A DNA stretch of 35,723 bases, taken from positions 1 through 35,723 of the forward strand of contig DFOA01000024.1 of assembly GCA_002381185.1 (NCBI GenBank), in the 5' to 3' direction. Position 1 is the first letter of the stretch. Every line of letters begins with the position of its first letter. A program made the position numbers and the translations under genes. Below, one piece after another: positions 24,014 through 32,384 of this stretch. The notes under the pieces were generated by a model. It was not told where the DNA came from, made no database searches, and saw only the letters and a list, made by a program, of their open reading frames with translations. This DNA comes from Firmicutes bacterium UBA3553 (GTDB lineage Bacteria; Bacillota; Clostridia; Tissierellales; Sedimentibacteraceae).

Positions 24014-25075
24014 ATGTCTAAGGTATTAATGAAAGGTAATGAAGCTGTTGGAGCTGCCGCTATAAAAGCAGGCTGCAAATATTTTTTCGGTTATCCAATA
24101 ACTCCATCAAGTGAAATTCCGGAATATATGTCAAAAGCATTACCGGAAGCAGGCGGAGTATTTTTACAGGCAGAAAGTGAAGTAGCTGCTATAAATATGG
24201 TTTACGGAGCAGGGGGAGCGGGAGCAAGATGTATGACTGCGTCTTCAAGCCCAGGAATTTCTTTAAAACAAGAAGGTATTACTTATGCTGCCGGAGCAGA
24301 AATCCCATGTGTTATAGTTAACATGATGAGAAGCGGTCCTGGCCTTGGTGGTATCCAACCTGGTCAGGCGGATTATTTTCAATCCACAAGAGGCGGAGGA
24401 AACGGAGACTACAGAACATTGTGCTATGCACCTGCAAGTATTCAGGAAATAGTTGACTTGGTGATGTTAGCATTTGATAAAGCTGATTATTACAGAAATC
24501 CTGTATTAATAGCAGCGGATGGTATGATTGGACAAATGATGGAGGCTGTTGAATTTAAAGAACCGGCTCCTATTGAGTTACCTCCTAAAGACTGGGCGAC
24601 AACAGGAACAGGTGGAAAGAGAGAACCAAACATTGTTAACTCATTATATTTGGCGGCAGAAGAACTTCAAGTCCATAATAAAAATTTGATTAAGAAATAT
24701 GAATTAATGGAAAAAAATGAAGTGTTGTATGAGGCGTATGGTCTGGAAGATGCAGATGTTGTAGTAGTTTCTTACGGTACTACTTCAAGAATAGCTAAGA
24801 CAGCTATGAAACAAGCTGAGAAAAAAGGTATAAAAACAGGAATTATCAGGCCTATATCATTGTGGCCATTCCCATATGAAGTATTCAAGACTATAGGAAA
24901 TAATGTTAAAGGTATACTTACAGTTGAAATGAGTGCCGGACAAATGATTGATGACGTTAAAATAGGCATAGAAGGAAGAATACCTGTATATTTCAATGGA
25001 ACTCAAGGTGGTATGGTTCCTACACCGGCTAGTATTTTAGCAGATATTGAAAAAATAGCAGGAGGTATAAAATAA
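24014..25075 (+). CDS. vorB: 2-oxoacid:ferredoxin oxidoreductase alpha subunit (VorB)
   Basis: The 353-residue alpha subunit begins with the substrate-binding domain hallmark GNEAVGAAAIKAGCKYFFGYPITPSSE written in pieces as GNEAVGAAA and GYPITPSSEIPEY. The segment TASSSPGISLKQEG and the conserved PGLGGIQPGQADY follow. The sequence is of the VorB type, which decarboxylates branched-chain 2-oxoacids (3-methyl-2-oxobutanoate) to acyl-CoA with reduction of ferredoxin. 2-Oxoglutarate (KorA) specificity cannot be ruled out from sequence alone, but the ptb and buk genes in the operon favour branched-chain substrates. The stop overlaps the start of the beta gene by one base. Confidence 0.9.
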   Translation: MSKVLMKGNEAVGAAAIKAGCKYFFGYPITPSSEIPEYMSKALPEAGGVFLQAESEVAAINMVYGAGGAGARCMTASSSPGISLKQEGITYAAGAEIPCVIVNMMRSGPGLGGIQPGQADYFQSTRGGGNGDYRTLCYAPASIQEIVDLVMLAFDKADYYRNPVLIAADGMIGQMMEAVEFKEPAPIELPPKDWATTGTGGKREPNIVNSLYLAAEELQVHNKNLIKKYELMEKNEVLYEAYGLEDADVVVVSYGTTSRIAKTAMKQAEKKGIKTGIIRPISLWPFPYEVFKTIGNNVKGILTVEMSAGQMIDDVKIGIEGRIPVYFNGTQGGMVPTPASILADIEKIAGGIK

Positions 25076-25821
25076 TGACAATTGTATATGAAAAAACAAA
25101 GGGCTTAACAGATACACCTTTTCATTACTGCCCCGGATGTACTCATGGTGTTATTCATAAATTAGTTGCAGAATCTTTAGTTGAACTAGGAGTTTTAGGC
25201 GATGCAATCGGGGTTGCTCCTGTTGGATGTTCAGTATTAGCTTATAAATATTTCAACTGCGATATGCAGGAAGCTGCCCACGGAAGAGCTCCTGCCGTAG
25301 CAACAGGCATTAAAAGGGTTCATCCTGACAAAGTGGTATTTACTTATCAGGGAGATGGAGACCTGGCTTCCATAGGAACTGCAGAAATAGTACATGCAGC
25401 TCACAGAGGGGAAAAATTTACTACAATATTTGTAAACAACGCTATATATGGTATGACAGGCGGACAGATGGCTCCAACCACATTAATCGGACAAAAAACA
25501 ACTACTTCTCCATTGGGAAGAGACGAAGCTCATAGCGGAAAACCTATAAGGATGGCAGAATTATTAGCAACAATAGACGGAGCTAAATTTGTTGAAAGAG
25601 TTTCTGTAGATACTCCTGCAAATATCAGAAAAGCTAAAAAAGCAATAAAGAAAGCATTTGAATGTCAGATAAAAGGCGAAGGTTTTGCTATTGTTGAAGT
25701 GCTGTCAACATGTCCTACAAACTGGGGATTGACTCCTGTGAAAGCATTGGATTGGCTGAGAGATAATATGATTCCATATTATCCGTTAGGAAATTTCAGA
25801 GATTTTGAGGAGGGTAAATAA
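25075..25821 (+). CDS. vorA: 2-oxoacid:ferredoxin oxidoreductase beta subunit (TPP-binding)
   Basis: The 248-residue beta subunit carries the thiamine diphosphate motif: GDGDLASIG followed some 25 residues later by NNAIYGMTGGQ. The N-terminal CPGC and a later GCSVLAYKY supply cysteines typical of the family. It forms the active site with the alpha subunit. It overlaps the alpha gene by one base and is followed by the gamma gene after one base, so all subunits are translationally coupled. Confidence 0.92.
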   Translation: MTIVYEKTKGLTDTPFHYCPGCTHGVIHKLVAESLVELGVLGDAIGVAPVGCSVLAYKYFNCDMQEAAHGRAPAVATGIKRVHPDKVVFTYQGDGDLASIGTAEIVHAAHRGEKFTTIFVNNAIYGMTGGQMAPTTLIGQKTTTSPLGRDEAHSGKPIRMAELLATIDGAKFVERVSVDTPANIRKAKKAIKKAFECQIKGEGFAIVEVLSTCPTNWGLTPVKALDWLRDNMIPYYPLGNFRDFEEGK

Positions 25822-25822
25822 T

Positions 25823-26371
25823 ATGGAACAAAAAGTAATAATGGCCGGATTCGGCGGCCAAGGTATAATGGCTATCGGTAAATTATTAGCATATGCCGGA
25901 ATGCTTGAAGAAAGTAATGTTACTTGGATGCCTTCGTACGGTCCTGAAATGAGAGGAGGTACAGCTAACTGTGCAGTAGTTGTATCAGATGATGAAGTCG
26001 GCTCACCTCTTATTTCTAAAGACGGAACTGCTGCTATTGTTATGAATCTTCCTTCAATGGTTAAATTTGAAAAAGAATTGGTACCCGGAGGAAAATTGAT
26101 AATAAATAAATCGTTGATTGATGTTGAACCTACAAGAAAAGATTTAGATGTTTATTATGTTCCGGCTAATGAACTTGCAATGGAATTAGGAAATGCGAAG
26201 GTTGCTAACATGGTTATGCTTGGCGCATACCTTGAACTGACAAAGATAGTTGATGTAGAATCAGTGTTGAAAGCTTTTGTAAAAGTATTTGGAGAAGAAA
26301 AATCTCATTTAGTTCCTCTGAATAAGGATGCTTTAGCAAAAGGTGCAGAGGCAGTAAGAAAACTTAAATAA
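25823..26371 (+). CDS. 2-oxoacid:ferredoxin oxidoreductase gamma subunit
   Basis: The 182-residue gamma subunit has the family signature GFGGQGI near residue 10, WMPSYGPEMRGG near 40 and the C-terminal half of the POR_gamma fold. ATG at 25823 is used, with GGAGGG upstream at the end of the beta gene; a longer in-frame start at 25805 lies within the beta gene and its ribosome binding site. It ends the operon before a strong terminator. Confidence 0.92.
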   Translation: MEQKVIMAGFGGQGIMAIGKLLAYAGMLEESNVTWMPSYGPEMRGGTANCAVVVSDDEVGSPLISKDGTAAIVMNLPSMVKFEKELVPGGKLIINKSLIDVEPTRKDLDVYYVPANELAMELGNAKVANMVMLGAYLELTKIVDVESVLKAFVKVFGEEKSHLVPLNKDALAKGAEAVRKLK

Positions 26372-26380
26372 ATTTTGTAA

Positions 26381-26406
26381 AAAAAAGCCCCGCAAGGGCT
26401 TTTTTT
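26381..26406 (+). terminator. intrinsic terminator of the vor operon
   Basis: AAAAAAGCCC (26381-26390) pairs with GGGCTTTTTT (26396-26405) around CGCAA, ending in a seven-T run. Confidence 0.93.
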
Positions 26407-26502
26407 GTGTGCTTCGTGAGGAAACAGGAAAATTCGTGATAAAGTTTGCTTGTGGTAGAATATGGCATAAAAATTAGTCTTTAATATGCAGACAAATAAT
26501 GA

Positions 26503-26556
26503 TATAATCACTAAGGTTTATAACAATACCTATAAATACAAATGTATTGTTATAAA
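26503..26556 (+). promoter_or_regulatory. promoter -10 and 5' hairpin of the first Na/Pi transporter gene
   Basis: TATAAT lies at 26503-26508; the -35 region is poor. About 9 bases after it, TTTATAACAATAC (26517-26529) pairs perfectly with GTATTGTTATAAA (26544-26556), a 13-bp stem with a 14-base loop. It would sit at the very 5' end of the mRNA, or act as an operator at DNA level. It ends 14 bases before the ribosome binding site. Confidence 0.6.
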
Positions 26557-26581
26557 TTTTTACAAATGTTTAGGAGGAATT

Positions 26582-28201
26582 ATGGATATTGCTATTAATT
26601 TAATCGGAGGGCTTGGCCTGTTTCTTTTTGGTATGAGCTATATGGGCGATGGACTTCAAAAAGCTGCAGGAAGCAAAATGAAGGATATATTAGCTGCTTT
26701 AACTAAAAACAAATTGATGGGCGTATTGGTCGGAACTTTGGTAACAGGTGTTATACAAAGCAGCAGTGCTACTACAGTGATGGTGGTAGGCTTTGTTAAT
26801 GCTGGTTTAATGAATTTAAACCAGGCTGTGGGAATCATAATGGGGGCAAACATAGGTACAACAGTAACAGCATTCTTAGTATCTTTGAACATAACTGAAG
26901 TAGCAACATTCATGGTTGGGCTTGGAGTATTTATTTACCTGGCAGCTAAGAAGAAAAAAGTTAAAAGCATTGCAGAAGTCATAATTGGGTTTGGTATATT
27001 ATTCATAGGTATGAACATTATGGGCAATGCTATGGAACCATTAGAGACAAATCCGAAATTTACAGGACTTATAACTAATTTTGATAATCCCCTTCTCGGA
27101 ATTCTGGTTGGATTTGTAATGACCGCAATACTCCAAAGCAGCAGCGCCACAACAGGTCTTTTAATTGCTGTAGCTACAACAGGGGTTATAACTTTTGAAC
27201 AAGCATATCCTATTGTATTCGGACAAAACATAGGTACTTGCGTAACTGCGTTGCTTTCCAGCATCGGAGCTAGCAAGACAGCCAAAAGGGCGGCTGTAAT
27301 ACATTTATTATTTAATGTCAGCGGTACATTGTTGTTTATGATATTTTTAAGAAAGCCGGTACAATGGTTTATATTGGATATGGTTCCAAGTTATGTTCCT
27401 AAGCAGATTGCAGCCGGACATATTTTATTTAATATTTTAAATGTGATAATAATATTTCCTTTTTCAGGTTTACTGGTTAGAGCATCAGAATTTATTGTCA
27501 GAAAAGATGACAGCGAATCCGAGCATATAACTAAATATATTGATGAAAGAATTCTTATAACTCCGTCAATAGCTTTAACTCAATCAGCCAAAGAAGTATT
27601 GCACTTAGGTAATCTTGCATACGAACAATTTGAAACTGCTGTCAAAGCGTTTCTGGAGAGCAACGAAGAATTGGCGTTTAAAGTGTTTGAACTTGAAAGA
27701 AAAGTAAATGAATTAAGCAAAGTAACTCTCGAATATTTAGTTAAATTGGATAAGGTTTCATTAACAAATTACGAGAAGGACAAATTGGTTGTATTGATGA
27801 ACGCTCTTAATGATATCGAACGTGTTGGTGATCACGCTGATAATATAGGAGAACTTGTTTTGTATAAGATAGAAAATAAAGCTAATTTTTCTCAAGGTGC
27901 TTATGATGAAATAAAGACAATGTTCTATAACACCATGGAAGTTTACAAATCAACATTAACAGCTATCCAGACTATAGATATGGATGACTGCGAAAAAGTT
28001 ATTGAAAATGATAAAAAAATAGATGTTATGTATAAAAGTTTGAGAAAAAATCATATAGAAAGGTTAAACAACTACGTCTGTGAGCCAAATGCCGGTGTTA
28101 TATTCCTGGACATCATAGGCAACCTTGAGAGAATCGGCGACCATTCCTCAAATATTGCGGAATCAATAATTGAAGCACTTGTCAAGCAAAATAAGCATTA
28201 A
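26582..28201 (+). CDS. Na/Pi cotransporter with C-terminal PhoU-like domain
   Basis: The 539-residue protein is of the NptA/YjbB type that carries inorganic phosphate with sodium. Its membrane part (about residues 1-310) has the inverted-repeat signature QSSSATT twice, in VIQSSSATTVMVV and AILQSSSATTGLL. The C-terminal part (about 345-535) is a helical PhoU-like domain with ERVGDHADNIGEL and ERIGDHSSNIAES. ATG at 26582 is chosen because AGGAGG precedes it; an in-frame ATG at 26486 lies before the promoter -10. It is monocistronic and ended by a terminator. A second, shorter paralogue lies 2.7 kb downstream. Confidence 0.92.
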   Translation: MDIAINLIGGLGLFLFGMSYMGDGLQKAAGSKMKDILAALTKNKLMGVLVGTLVTGVIQSSSATTVMVVGFVNAGLMNLNQAVGIIMGANIGTTVTAFLVSLNITEVATFMVGLGVFIYLAAKKKKVKSIAEVIIGFGILFIGMNIMGNAMEPLETNPKFTGLITNFDNPLLGILVGFVMTAILQSSSATTGLLIAVATTGVITFEQAYPIVFGQNIGTCVTALLSSIGASKTAKRAAVIHLLFNVSGTLLFMIFLRKPVQWFILDMVPSYVPKQIAAGHILFNILNVIIIFPFSGLLVRASEFIVRKDDSESEHITKYIDERILITPSIALTQSAKEVLHLGNLAYEQFETAVKAFLESNEELAFKVFELERKVNELSKVTLEYLVKLDKVSLTNYEKDKLVVLMNALNDIERVGDHADNIGELVLYKIENKANFSQGAYDEIKTMFYNTMEVYKSTLTAIQTIDMDDCEKVIENDKKIDVMYKSLRKNHIERLNNYVCEPNAGVIFLDIIGNLERIGDHSSNIAESIIEALVKQNKH

Positions 28202-28204
28202 ATC

Positions 28205-28224
28205 AGCCCAATAGGGCTTTTTTT
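28205..28224 (+). terminator. intrinsic terminator of the Na/Pi transporter gene
   Basis: AGCCC (28205-28209) pairs with GGGCT (28214-28218) around AATA, followed by a T run of seven. Confidence 0.88.
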
Positions 28225-28259
28225 AATTAGAAAAAAACAGCAGATGAATCTGAGAAGAC

Positions 28260-28288
28260 TTCATTAATTTAAAAATATATGGTATAAT
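28260..28288 (+). promoter_or_regulatory. putative promoter of queG
   Basis: TGGTATAAT with TATAAT at 28283-28288 is an extended -10 element. A weak -35 (TTCATT, 28260-28265) is 17 bases upstream. The leader to queG is about 80 bases with no clear structure. Confidence 0.55.
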
Positions 28289-28371
28289 AATGTTAGAAAT
28301 CCCTTCCCTATACAGGTGATAAAGCAGAATTAATATATACTTAAGAACACAGCAATTAGAAAGAGAATGAT

Positions 28372-29463
28372 ATGAAACAGAAAATAACAGAAATTGCAAA
28401 TTTAACTGGAATAGAAATCATCGGCTTTACGAATGTTTTAGATTACACTTATCTGTATGAATTTCTGGATAACAGAACTCAAAGAGGACATAACAGCGAA
28501 TTTGAGGAACCGGATATAAATAAAAGACTTGATGCCAGAAATGTTTTTCAAAAGTGTAAAAGCATTATTGCAATTGGTGTTCCTTATGCAGAAGGATTTA
28601 AAAAACCTGATGCCAATGATAAAGGACTTTTAAGCGTGTCTTCATACGGTGAAGACTATCATAAAAAATTAGGTGCTTTACTTAAAAAGCTTGCCGAAGA
28701 AATTAAGAAAGATATAAATTTTGAATATGAAATATGTGTAGACACATCACCGCTTATAGACAGGGAAATATGCAAAAATGCAGGACTGGGCAGTTACGGG
28801 AAAAATACGCTTCTCATTAACGACAAATTTGGTTCATTTATAAATCTTGGTTATTTGCTGACCGATTTGGAAATAGAATGTGATAACAGAACAAATAATA
28901 TTAATATTTGCGGTGACTGTAACATTTGTGTTAAAAGCTGCCCCAATGGTGCTATATTAAGGAAAGGTGGCATAAATGCGAAAAGATGTATTTCATATCT
29001 TACACAAACTAAAAATTATATTTCTCTTGAATACAGAAAAAACATGAGAAATCAAATTTACGGATGCGATGTATGTCAGATTGTATGTCCTAAAAATAAA
29101 ATAAATTCACAAAAAGAAACGAATCAAGATTACAGCAGTCTGTTAATAGACATGGAGGAGTTAATGCAAATGTCAAATAAGGAATTTGCATCAAAATATG
29201 GATATCTGGCCGGAAGTTGGAGAGGTAAAACCGTATGGAAAAGAAATGCTTTAATAGCAATCGGCAATTTAGGTCTTGAATCTATGTTTAAAACAGTAGA
29301 AAATGAATTAAACAGCCCTTCTGATATGATAAAAATATATGCGGCATGGTGCTTGATGAAGTTAAATAAAGAAAAGGCATCGGAAATATTGCATAACAGC
29401 ATGAAATATGAAAATGATACAATAAGAAGTGAATATATGAAATTAGCGGAGGCAGGATTATGA
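28372..29463 (+). CDS. queG: epoxyqueuosine reductase QueG
   Basis: QueG reduces epoxyqueuosine to queuosine in tRNA (position 34) using cobalamin and two [4Fe-4S] clusters. The 363-residue protein has the DUF1730 N-terminal region and the motif DTSPLIDREICKNAGLGSYGKN, whose Asp and Glu are typical. Two ferredoxin cysteine groups follow: CGDCNICVKSCP near residue 180 and CDVCQIVCP near residue 231, the last with a displaced cysteine pattern as in the family. The C-terminal HEAT-like segment is present. The ribosome binding site is weak. It overlaps the next gene by four bases (ATGA type). Confidence 0.94.
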   Translation: MKQKITEIANLTGIEIIGFTNVLDYTYLYEFLDNRTQRGHNSEFEEPDINKRLDARNVFQKCKSIIAIGVPYAEGFKKPDANDKGLLSVSSYGEDYHKKLGALLKKLAEEIKKDINFEYEICVDTSPLIDREICKNAGLGSYGKNTLLINDKFGSFINLGYLLTDLEIECDNRTNNINICGDCNICVKSCPNGAILRKGGINAKRCISYLTQTKNYISLEYRKNMRNQIYGCDVCQIVCPKNKINSQKETNQDYSSLLIDMEELMQMSNKEFASKYGYLAGSWRGKTVWKRNALIAIGNLGLESMFKTVENELNSPSDMIKIYAAWCLMKLNKEKASEILHNSMKYENDTIRSEYMKLAEAGL

Positions 29464-29741
29464 TAGTCGGAACTTGTGAAATAGAACTGATAATTTATGA
29501 AGCTAATTCCTTAAAGGAAAAAAGACATGTAATAAAAAGCATCATAGAAAGAATTAAATCAAGATTTAACGCATCGGCAGCAGAAGTCGATTATAATGAT
29601 TTATGGAACAGATCCGTTATAGGGGTGGCTGTGGTTTCAAATAAAAAAGCATTGTGTGAATCTATGATTCTAAAAATAATTGATTTTATCGACAATGATG
29701 AAAGAGTGGAAATTATAAACCGATACATGGAGGTTAATTAA
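29460..29741 (+). CDS. DUF503 (YlxP-like) protein
   Basis: The 93-residue protein has the ferredoxin-fold DUF503 pattern: CEIELIIYEANSLKEKRHVIKS near the N-terminus, then RFNASAAEVDYNDLWNRSVIG. In Bacillus the relative YlxP is encoded near rbfA and has been linked to ribosome maturation, but its function is not settled. Here it is translationally coupled to queG (four-base overlap) and to nth (one-base overlap). Confidence 0.88.
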   Translation: MIVGTCEIELIIYEANSLKEKRHVIKSIIERIKSRFNASAAEVDYNDLWNRSVIGVAVVSNKKALCESMILKIIDFIDNDERVEIINRYMEVN

Positions 29742-30376
29742 TGACTAAAGCAGAAAAAGTCTATGAATTATTAAAGGAAGCATATCCCGATGCAAAATGC
29801 GGACTGGATTACGGTTCTCCTTTTCAGCTGTTGGTTTCAACAATGCTGAGTGCCCAGGCAACGGACAAGAGTGTTAATGCTGTTACTAAGGACCTTTATA
29901 AAGAATATCCTGATTTGGACAGCTTTCTTAAATTGACACAAGAAGAAATAGAAGAAAAAATAAAAAAAATCGGACTATATAAAAACAAATCAAAAAATAT
30001 TTATAAAATGTTAAGAGAGCTTAAGGAAAAATATAATGGAGATGTTCCTAAAAAAATGGAGGACTTAATGTCTCTGCCGGGTGTTGGAAGAAAGACAGCA
30101 TCAGTTGTATTGGTAGAGGCATATAAGATACCTGCTTTCCCGGTGGACACCCATGTGTTCAGACTGACTAGGCGAATTGGGCTGGCGCAGGGGGCCACAG
30201 CGGACAAGGTGTCTGATGAAATGATGACCAAGCTTCCCAAATACAAATGGCATCTTATGCATCATCTGTTAATAACCCATGGCAGAGAAACCTGTATTGC
30301 CCAAAATCCTAAATGTGAAATTTGCAATGTAAAAGATTTATGCAATTATTTTAAAAATAACAGCAAAAATAAATAA
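29741..30376 (+). CDS. nth: endonuclease III
   Basis: Nth removes oxidised pyrimidines and nicks the abasic site. The 211-residue protein has the helix-hairpin-helix LPGVGRKTASV with catalytic Lys118 and PVDTHVFRL with Asp136, the same 18-residue spacing as in E. coli. The C-terminal [4Fe-4S] loop is C-x6-C-x2-C-x5-C (CIAQNPKCEICNVKDLC). It complements the OGG1-type enzyme at 3 kb. Coupled to the DUF503 gene by a one-base overlap. Confidence 0.97.
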   Translation: MTKAEKVYELLKEAYPDAKCGLDYGSPFQLLVSTMLSAQATDKSVNAVTKDLYKEYPDLDSFLKLTQEEIEEKIKKIGLYKNKSKNIYKMLRELKEKYNGDVPKKMEDLMSLPGVGRKTASVVLVEAYKIPAFPVDTHVFRLTRRIGLAQGATADKVSDEMMTKLPKYKWHLMHHLLITHGRETCIAQNPKCEICNVKDLCNYFKNNSKNK

Positions 30377-30424
30377 GAGTTATAATTATAAAAAATATTA
30401 ATAGTATTGAAATAGGAGAAAAAA

Positions 30425-30895
30425 ATGTCCATAAACATAGTCTTATTCGAACCTGAAATTCCGCAGAATACAGGAAACATAGCAAGAACATGCGCAGCAA
30501 CAGGGTCTAATCTTCATTTAATTAAACCTCTTGGTTTTTCTGTAAGTGACAAACACTTGAAAAGAGCCGGTCTTGATTATTGGGATCTTGTAAATATAAC
30601 TTACTATGATAATTTTGAGGAATTCAAAAAAACAATAAATAATAAAAATGTTTTTATAGCAACAACTAAAGAAAGCCGATTTTATACAGATATAAAATAT
30701 ACGGATGAGTGTTATATAATGTTCGGAAAAGAAACAAAAGGACTTCCGGATTACATTCATAAGGAATTTTTGGATACAAGAATTAAAATTCCAATGATAG
30801 ACAATGTTCATGCCAGATCGCTGAACCTGGCTAATTCGGTAAATATAGTAATGTATGAGGCTTTAAGGCAATTAGGTTTTCCGGATATGATCTAG
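30425..30895 (+). CDS. trmL: tRNA (cytidine/uridine 34)-2'-O-methyltransferase TrmL
   Basis: The 156-residue SPOUT methyltransferase acts on the wobble nucleotide of tRNA-Leu isoacceptors using SAM. Family motifs are FEPEIPQNTGNIARTCA near the start, the knot region MFGKETKGLP near residue 100 and IPMIDNVHARSLNLANSV near 125. It has its own ribosome binding site (AGGAG) 49 bases behind nth and 10 bases before the second transporter gene, so the block queG to the transporter is probably one transcript. Confidence 0.95.
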   Translation: MSINIVLFEPEIPQNTGNIARTCAATGSNLHLIKPLGFSVSDKHLKRAGLDYWDLVNITYYDNFEEFKKTINNKNVFIATTKESRFYTDIKYTDECYIMFGKETKGLPDYIHKEFLDTRIKIPMIDNVHARSLNLANSVNIVMYEALRQLGFPDMI

Positions 30896-30904
30896 GAGGA
30901 AACA

Positions 30905-31858
30905 ATGGATTTTGTTATTAGTTTAATTGGCGGACTGGGATTATTTCTGTTTGGTATGAACTATATGAACGAAGGCCTGCAAAAGGCTGCCGGCAAAAAA
31001 ATGAAAGATATTCTGGCAGCATTAACTAAGAACAAATTTATGGGTGTCATCGTAGGTACTGTGGTAACTGGTATAATTCAGAGCAGCAGCGCTACAACAG
31101 TAATGGTTGTAAGTTTTGTAAATGCAGGTTTAATGAATTTGAACCAGGCAGTCGGAATTATAATGGGAGCTAATATAGGAACTACCGTGACAGCCATTTT
31201 AGTTTCTCTGAATATTACAAAAGCAGCCACTTTATTAGGAGGCATAGGAGTATTTTTATTCATGGCTTCAAAAAATAAAAAAGTAAAATACATATCTCAA
31301 GTTATTATAGGATTCGGTATTTTGTTTATAGGAATGGATATCATGGAAAATGCCATGGTGCCGTTAAAATCCAACCCTCAATTCACCGCCCTAATGACAA
31401 GGTTTGAAAATCCTTATCTTGGAGTACTTTACGGCTTTGTAATGACCGCCGTACTTCAAAGCAGCAGCGCAACAACAGGCCTGTTAATTGCAGTGTCGGC
31501 AACCGGTGCCATATCATTAAATAATGCATATCCCATTGTATTTGGCCAAAATATCGGAACATGTGTTACAGCCATGTTAGCTAGCATCGGAACAAACATA
31601 ACAGCCAGAAGAGCAGCCGTTATTCACTTATTGTTCAATATAGCAGGAGCTATTTTATTCATGATGTTCATAAGAATTCCCGTTGAAATTTTTATTTTAA
31701 AAATGATTCCTTCAGATGTTCCGAGACAAATAGCACTGGGACATATTTTATTTAACGTTATAAGTGTTATAATAATATTTCCTTTTTCTGACTGGCTTGT
31801 TAAGTCTTCTGAAATAATAGTGAAAAGCAGGGGCAGAAAAAAACGTAAATATGTATAA
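30905..31858 (+). CDS. short Na/Pi cotransporter paralogue without PhoU domain
   Basis: This 317-residue protein matches the membrane half of the transporter at 26.6 kb almost residue by residue, including both QSSSATT motifs, but ends after SEIIVKS in a basic tail (SRGRKKRKYV). No PhoU-like domain follows, and the next stretch contains no reading frame continuing it. DNA-level differences at third positions are frequent, so the pair is not a recent duplication. It may transport phosphate without PhoU-type control, or form a mixed complex with the longer paralogue. AGGAGG precedes the ATG. No terminator is evident. Confidence 0.88.
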   Translation: MDFVISLIGGLGLFLFGMNYMNEGLQKAAGKKMKDILAALTKNKFMGVIVGTVVTGIIQSSSATTVMVVSFVNAGLMNLNQAVGIIMGANIGTTVTAILVSLNITKAATLLGGIGVFLFMASKNKKVKYISQVIIGFGILFIGMDIMENAMVPLKSNPQFTALMTRFENPYLGVLYGFVMTAVLQSSSATTGLLIAVSATGAISLNNAYPIVFGQNIGTCVTAMLASIGTNITARRAAVIHLLFNIAGAILFMMFIRIPVEIFILKMIPSDVPRQIALGHILFNVISVIIIFPFSDWLVKSSEIIVKSRGRKKRKYV

Positions 31859-32039
31859 GATTTAAAGACAGTTAAAAGTATGTAATTGTAAAAATCATTC
31901 AGTGATTGACATTATTGAAACAAAGTGTTTTTTAATATAGTATTTTAATGAGTAATTAATTAAAATATTAAGAGAAATTACCTAAAATCAGAACAATGAA
32001 AGGTTTTCAGTATGGATGAAAAAAATTTATAAATAGTAC
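31859..32039. other. AT-rich intergenic region, no gene recognised
   Basis: This AT-rich stretch between the second transporter and the glycine-riboswitch promoter has no plausible reading frame. It contains a small AATCA/TGATT hairpin near 31892-31907 and an isolated TTGACA (31906-31911) without a well-spaced -10. I see no terminator. Confidence 0.5.
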
Positions 32040-32068
32040 TTGCTTTATTAAATATTATTATATATAAT
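32040..32068 (+). promoter_or_regulatory. sigma-A promoter of the grd operon
   Basis: TTGCTT (32040-32045) and TATAAT (32063-32068) are spaced by 17 bases. Transcription would start about 32075, shortly before the riboswitch. Confidence 0.8.
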
Positions 32069-32091
32069 TAAAGTAACTTAATAGTTGGATG

Positions 32092-32281
32092 ACGTTTGCG
32101 GGAGAGACTGTTATGTTATTAACAGCGCCGAAGGAGTAAGTAAATTTATATTAGCCATATAATTGATGATGATCTCAGGCAAAAGGACCGTAAGCTGACA
32201 AAACTCTGAAAAGCGCAAGCACCGAAGGAGCAACTCTTAGCGAGAAGAGGAATCTCTCAGGTTGGTAACAGGGCAGAAGGC
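32092..32281 (+). ncRNA. tandem glycine riboswitch
   Basis: Two aptamer cores follow each other. The first has GGGAGAGACTG, then GCGCCGAAGGAGTAA and CTCAGGCAAAAGGACCG (32098-32191). The second has ACTCTG, a very short P2 region (AAGCGCAAGCACC), CCGAAGGAGCAAC and TCTCTCAGGTTGGTAACAGGG (about 32192-32281). These are the conserved sequences of glycine aptamers (RF00504 type). A terminator hairpin begins inside the 3' end of the second aptamer, so glycine binding should prevent its formation and switch the grd genes on. Confidence 0.93.
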
Positions 32282-32312
32282 AGAATATTTTTATTATGCT
32301 TTCTGTCTTTTT
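32272..32312 (+). terminator. riboswitch-controlled terminator
   Basis: GGCAGAAGGCA (32272-32282) pairs over 11 bp with TGCTTTCTGTC (32297-32307), with two G-T wobbles, followed by TTTTT. Its 5' arm overlaps the last bases of the second aptamer, making aptamer closure and termination mutually exclusive. This predicts a glycine-ON switch. Confidence 0.83.
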
Positions 32313-32384
32313 GATTTATGAAAAGTTTAAATAAAAAACACTATTTTTAAAATTAATTACATTTTTTAAAATAAGGTGGGAATA

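Noticed and set aside
26486..26581. Longer N-terminus for the first Na/Pi transporter
   Set aside because: The segment contains the promoter -10 and the 13-bp hairpin; the ATG at 26582 has AGGAGG.
28289..28371. Leader of queG as a preQ1 riboswitch
   Set aside because: I could not find the conserved preQ1 stem-loop and A-rich tail; the bases are mostly unstructured AT-rich sequence.
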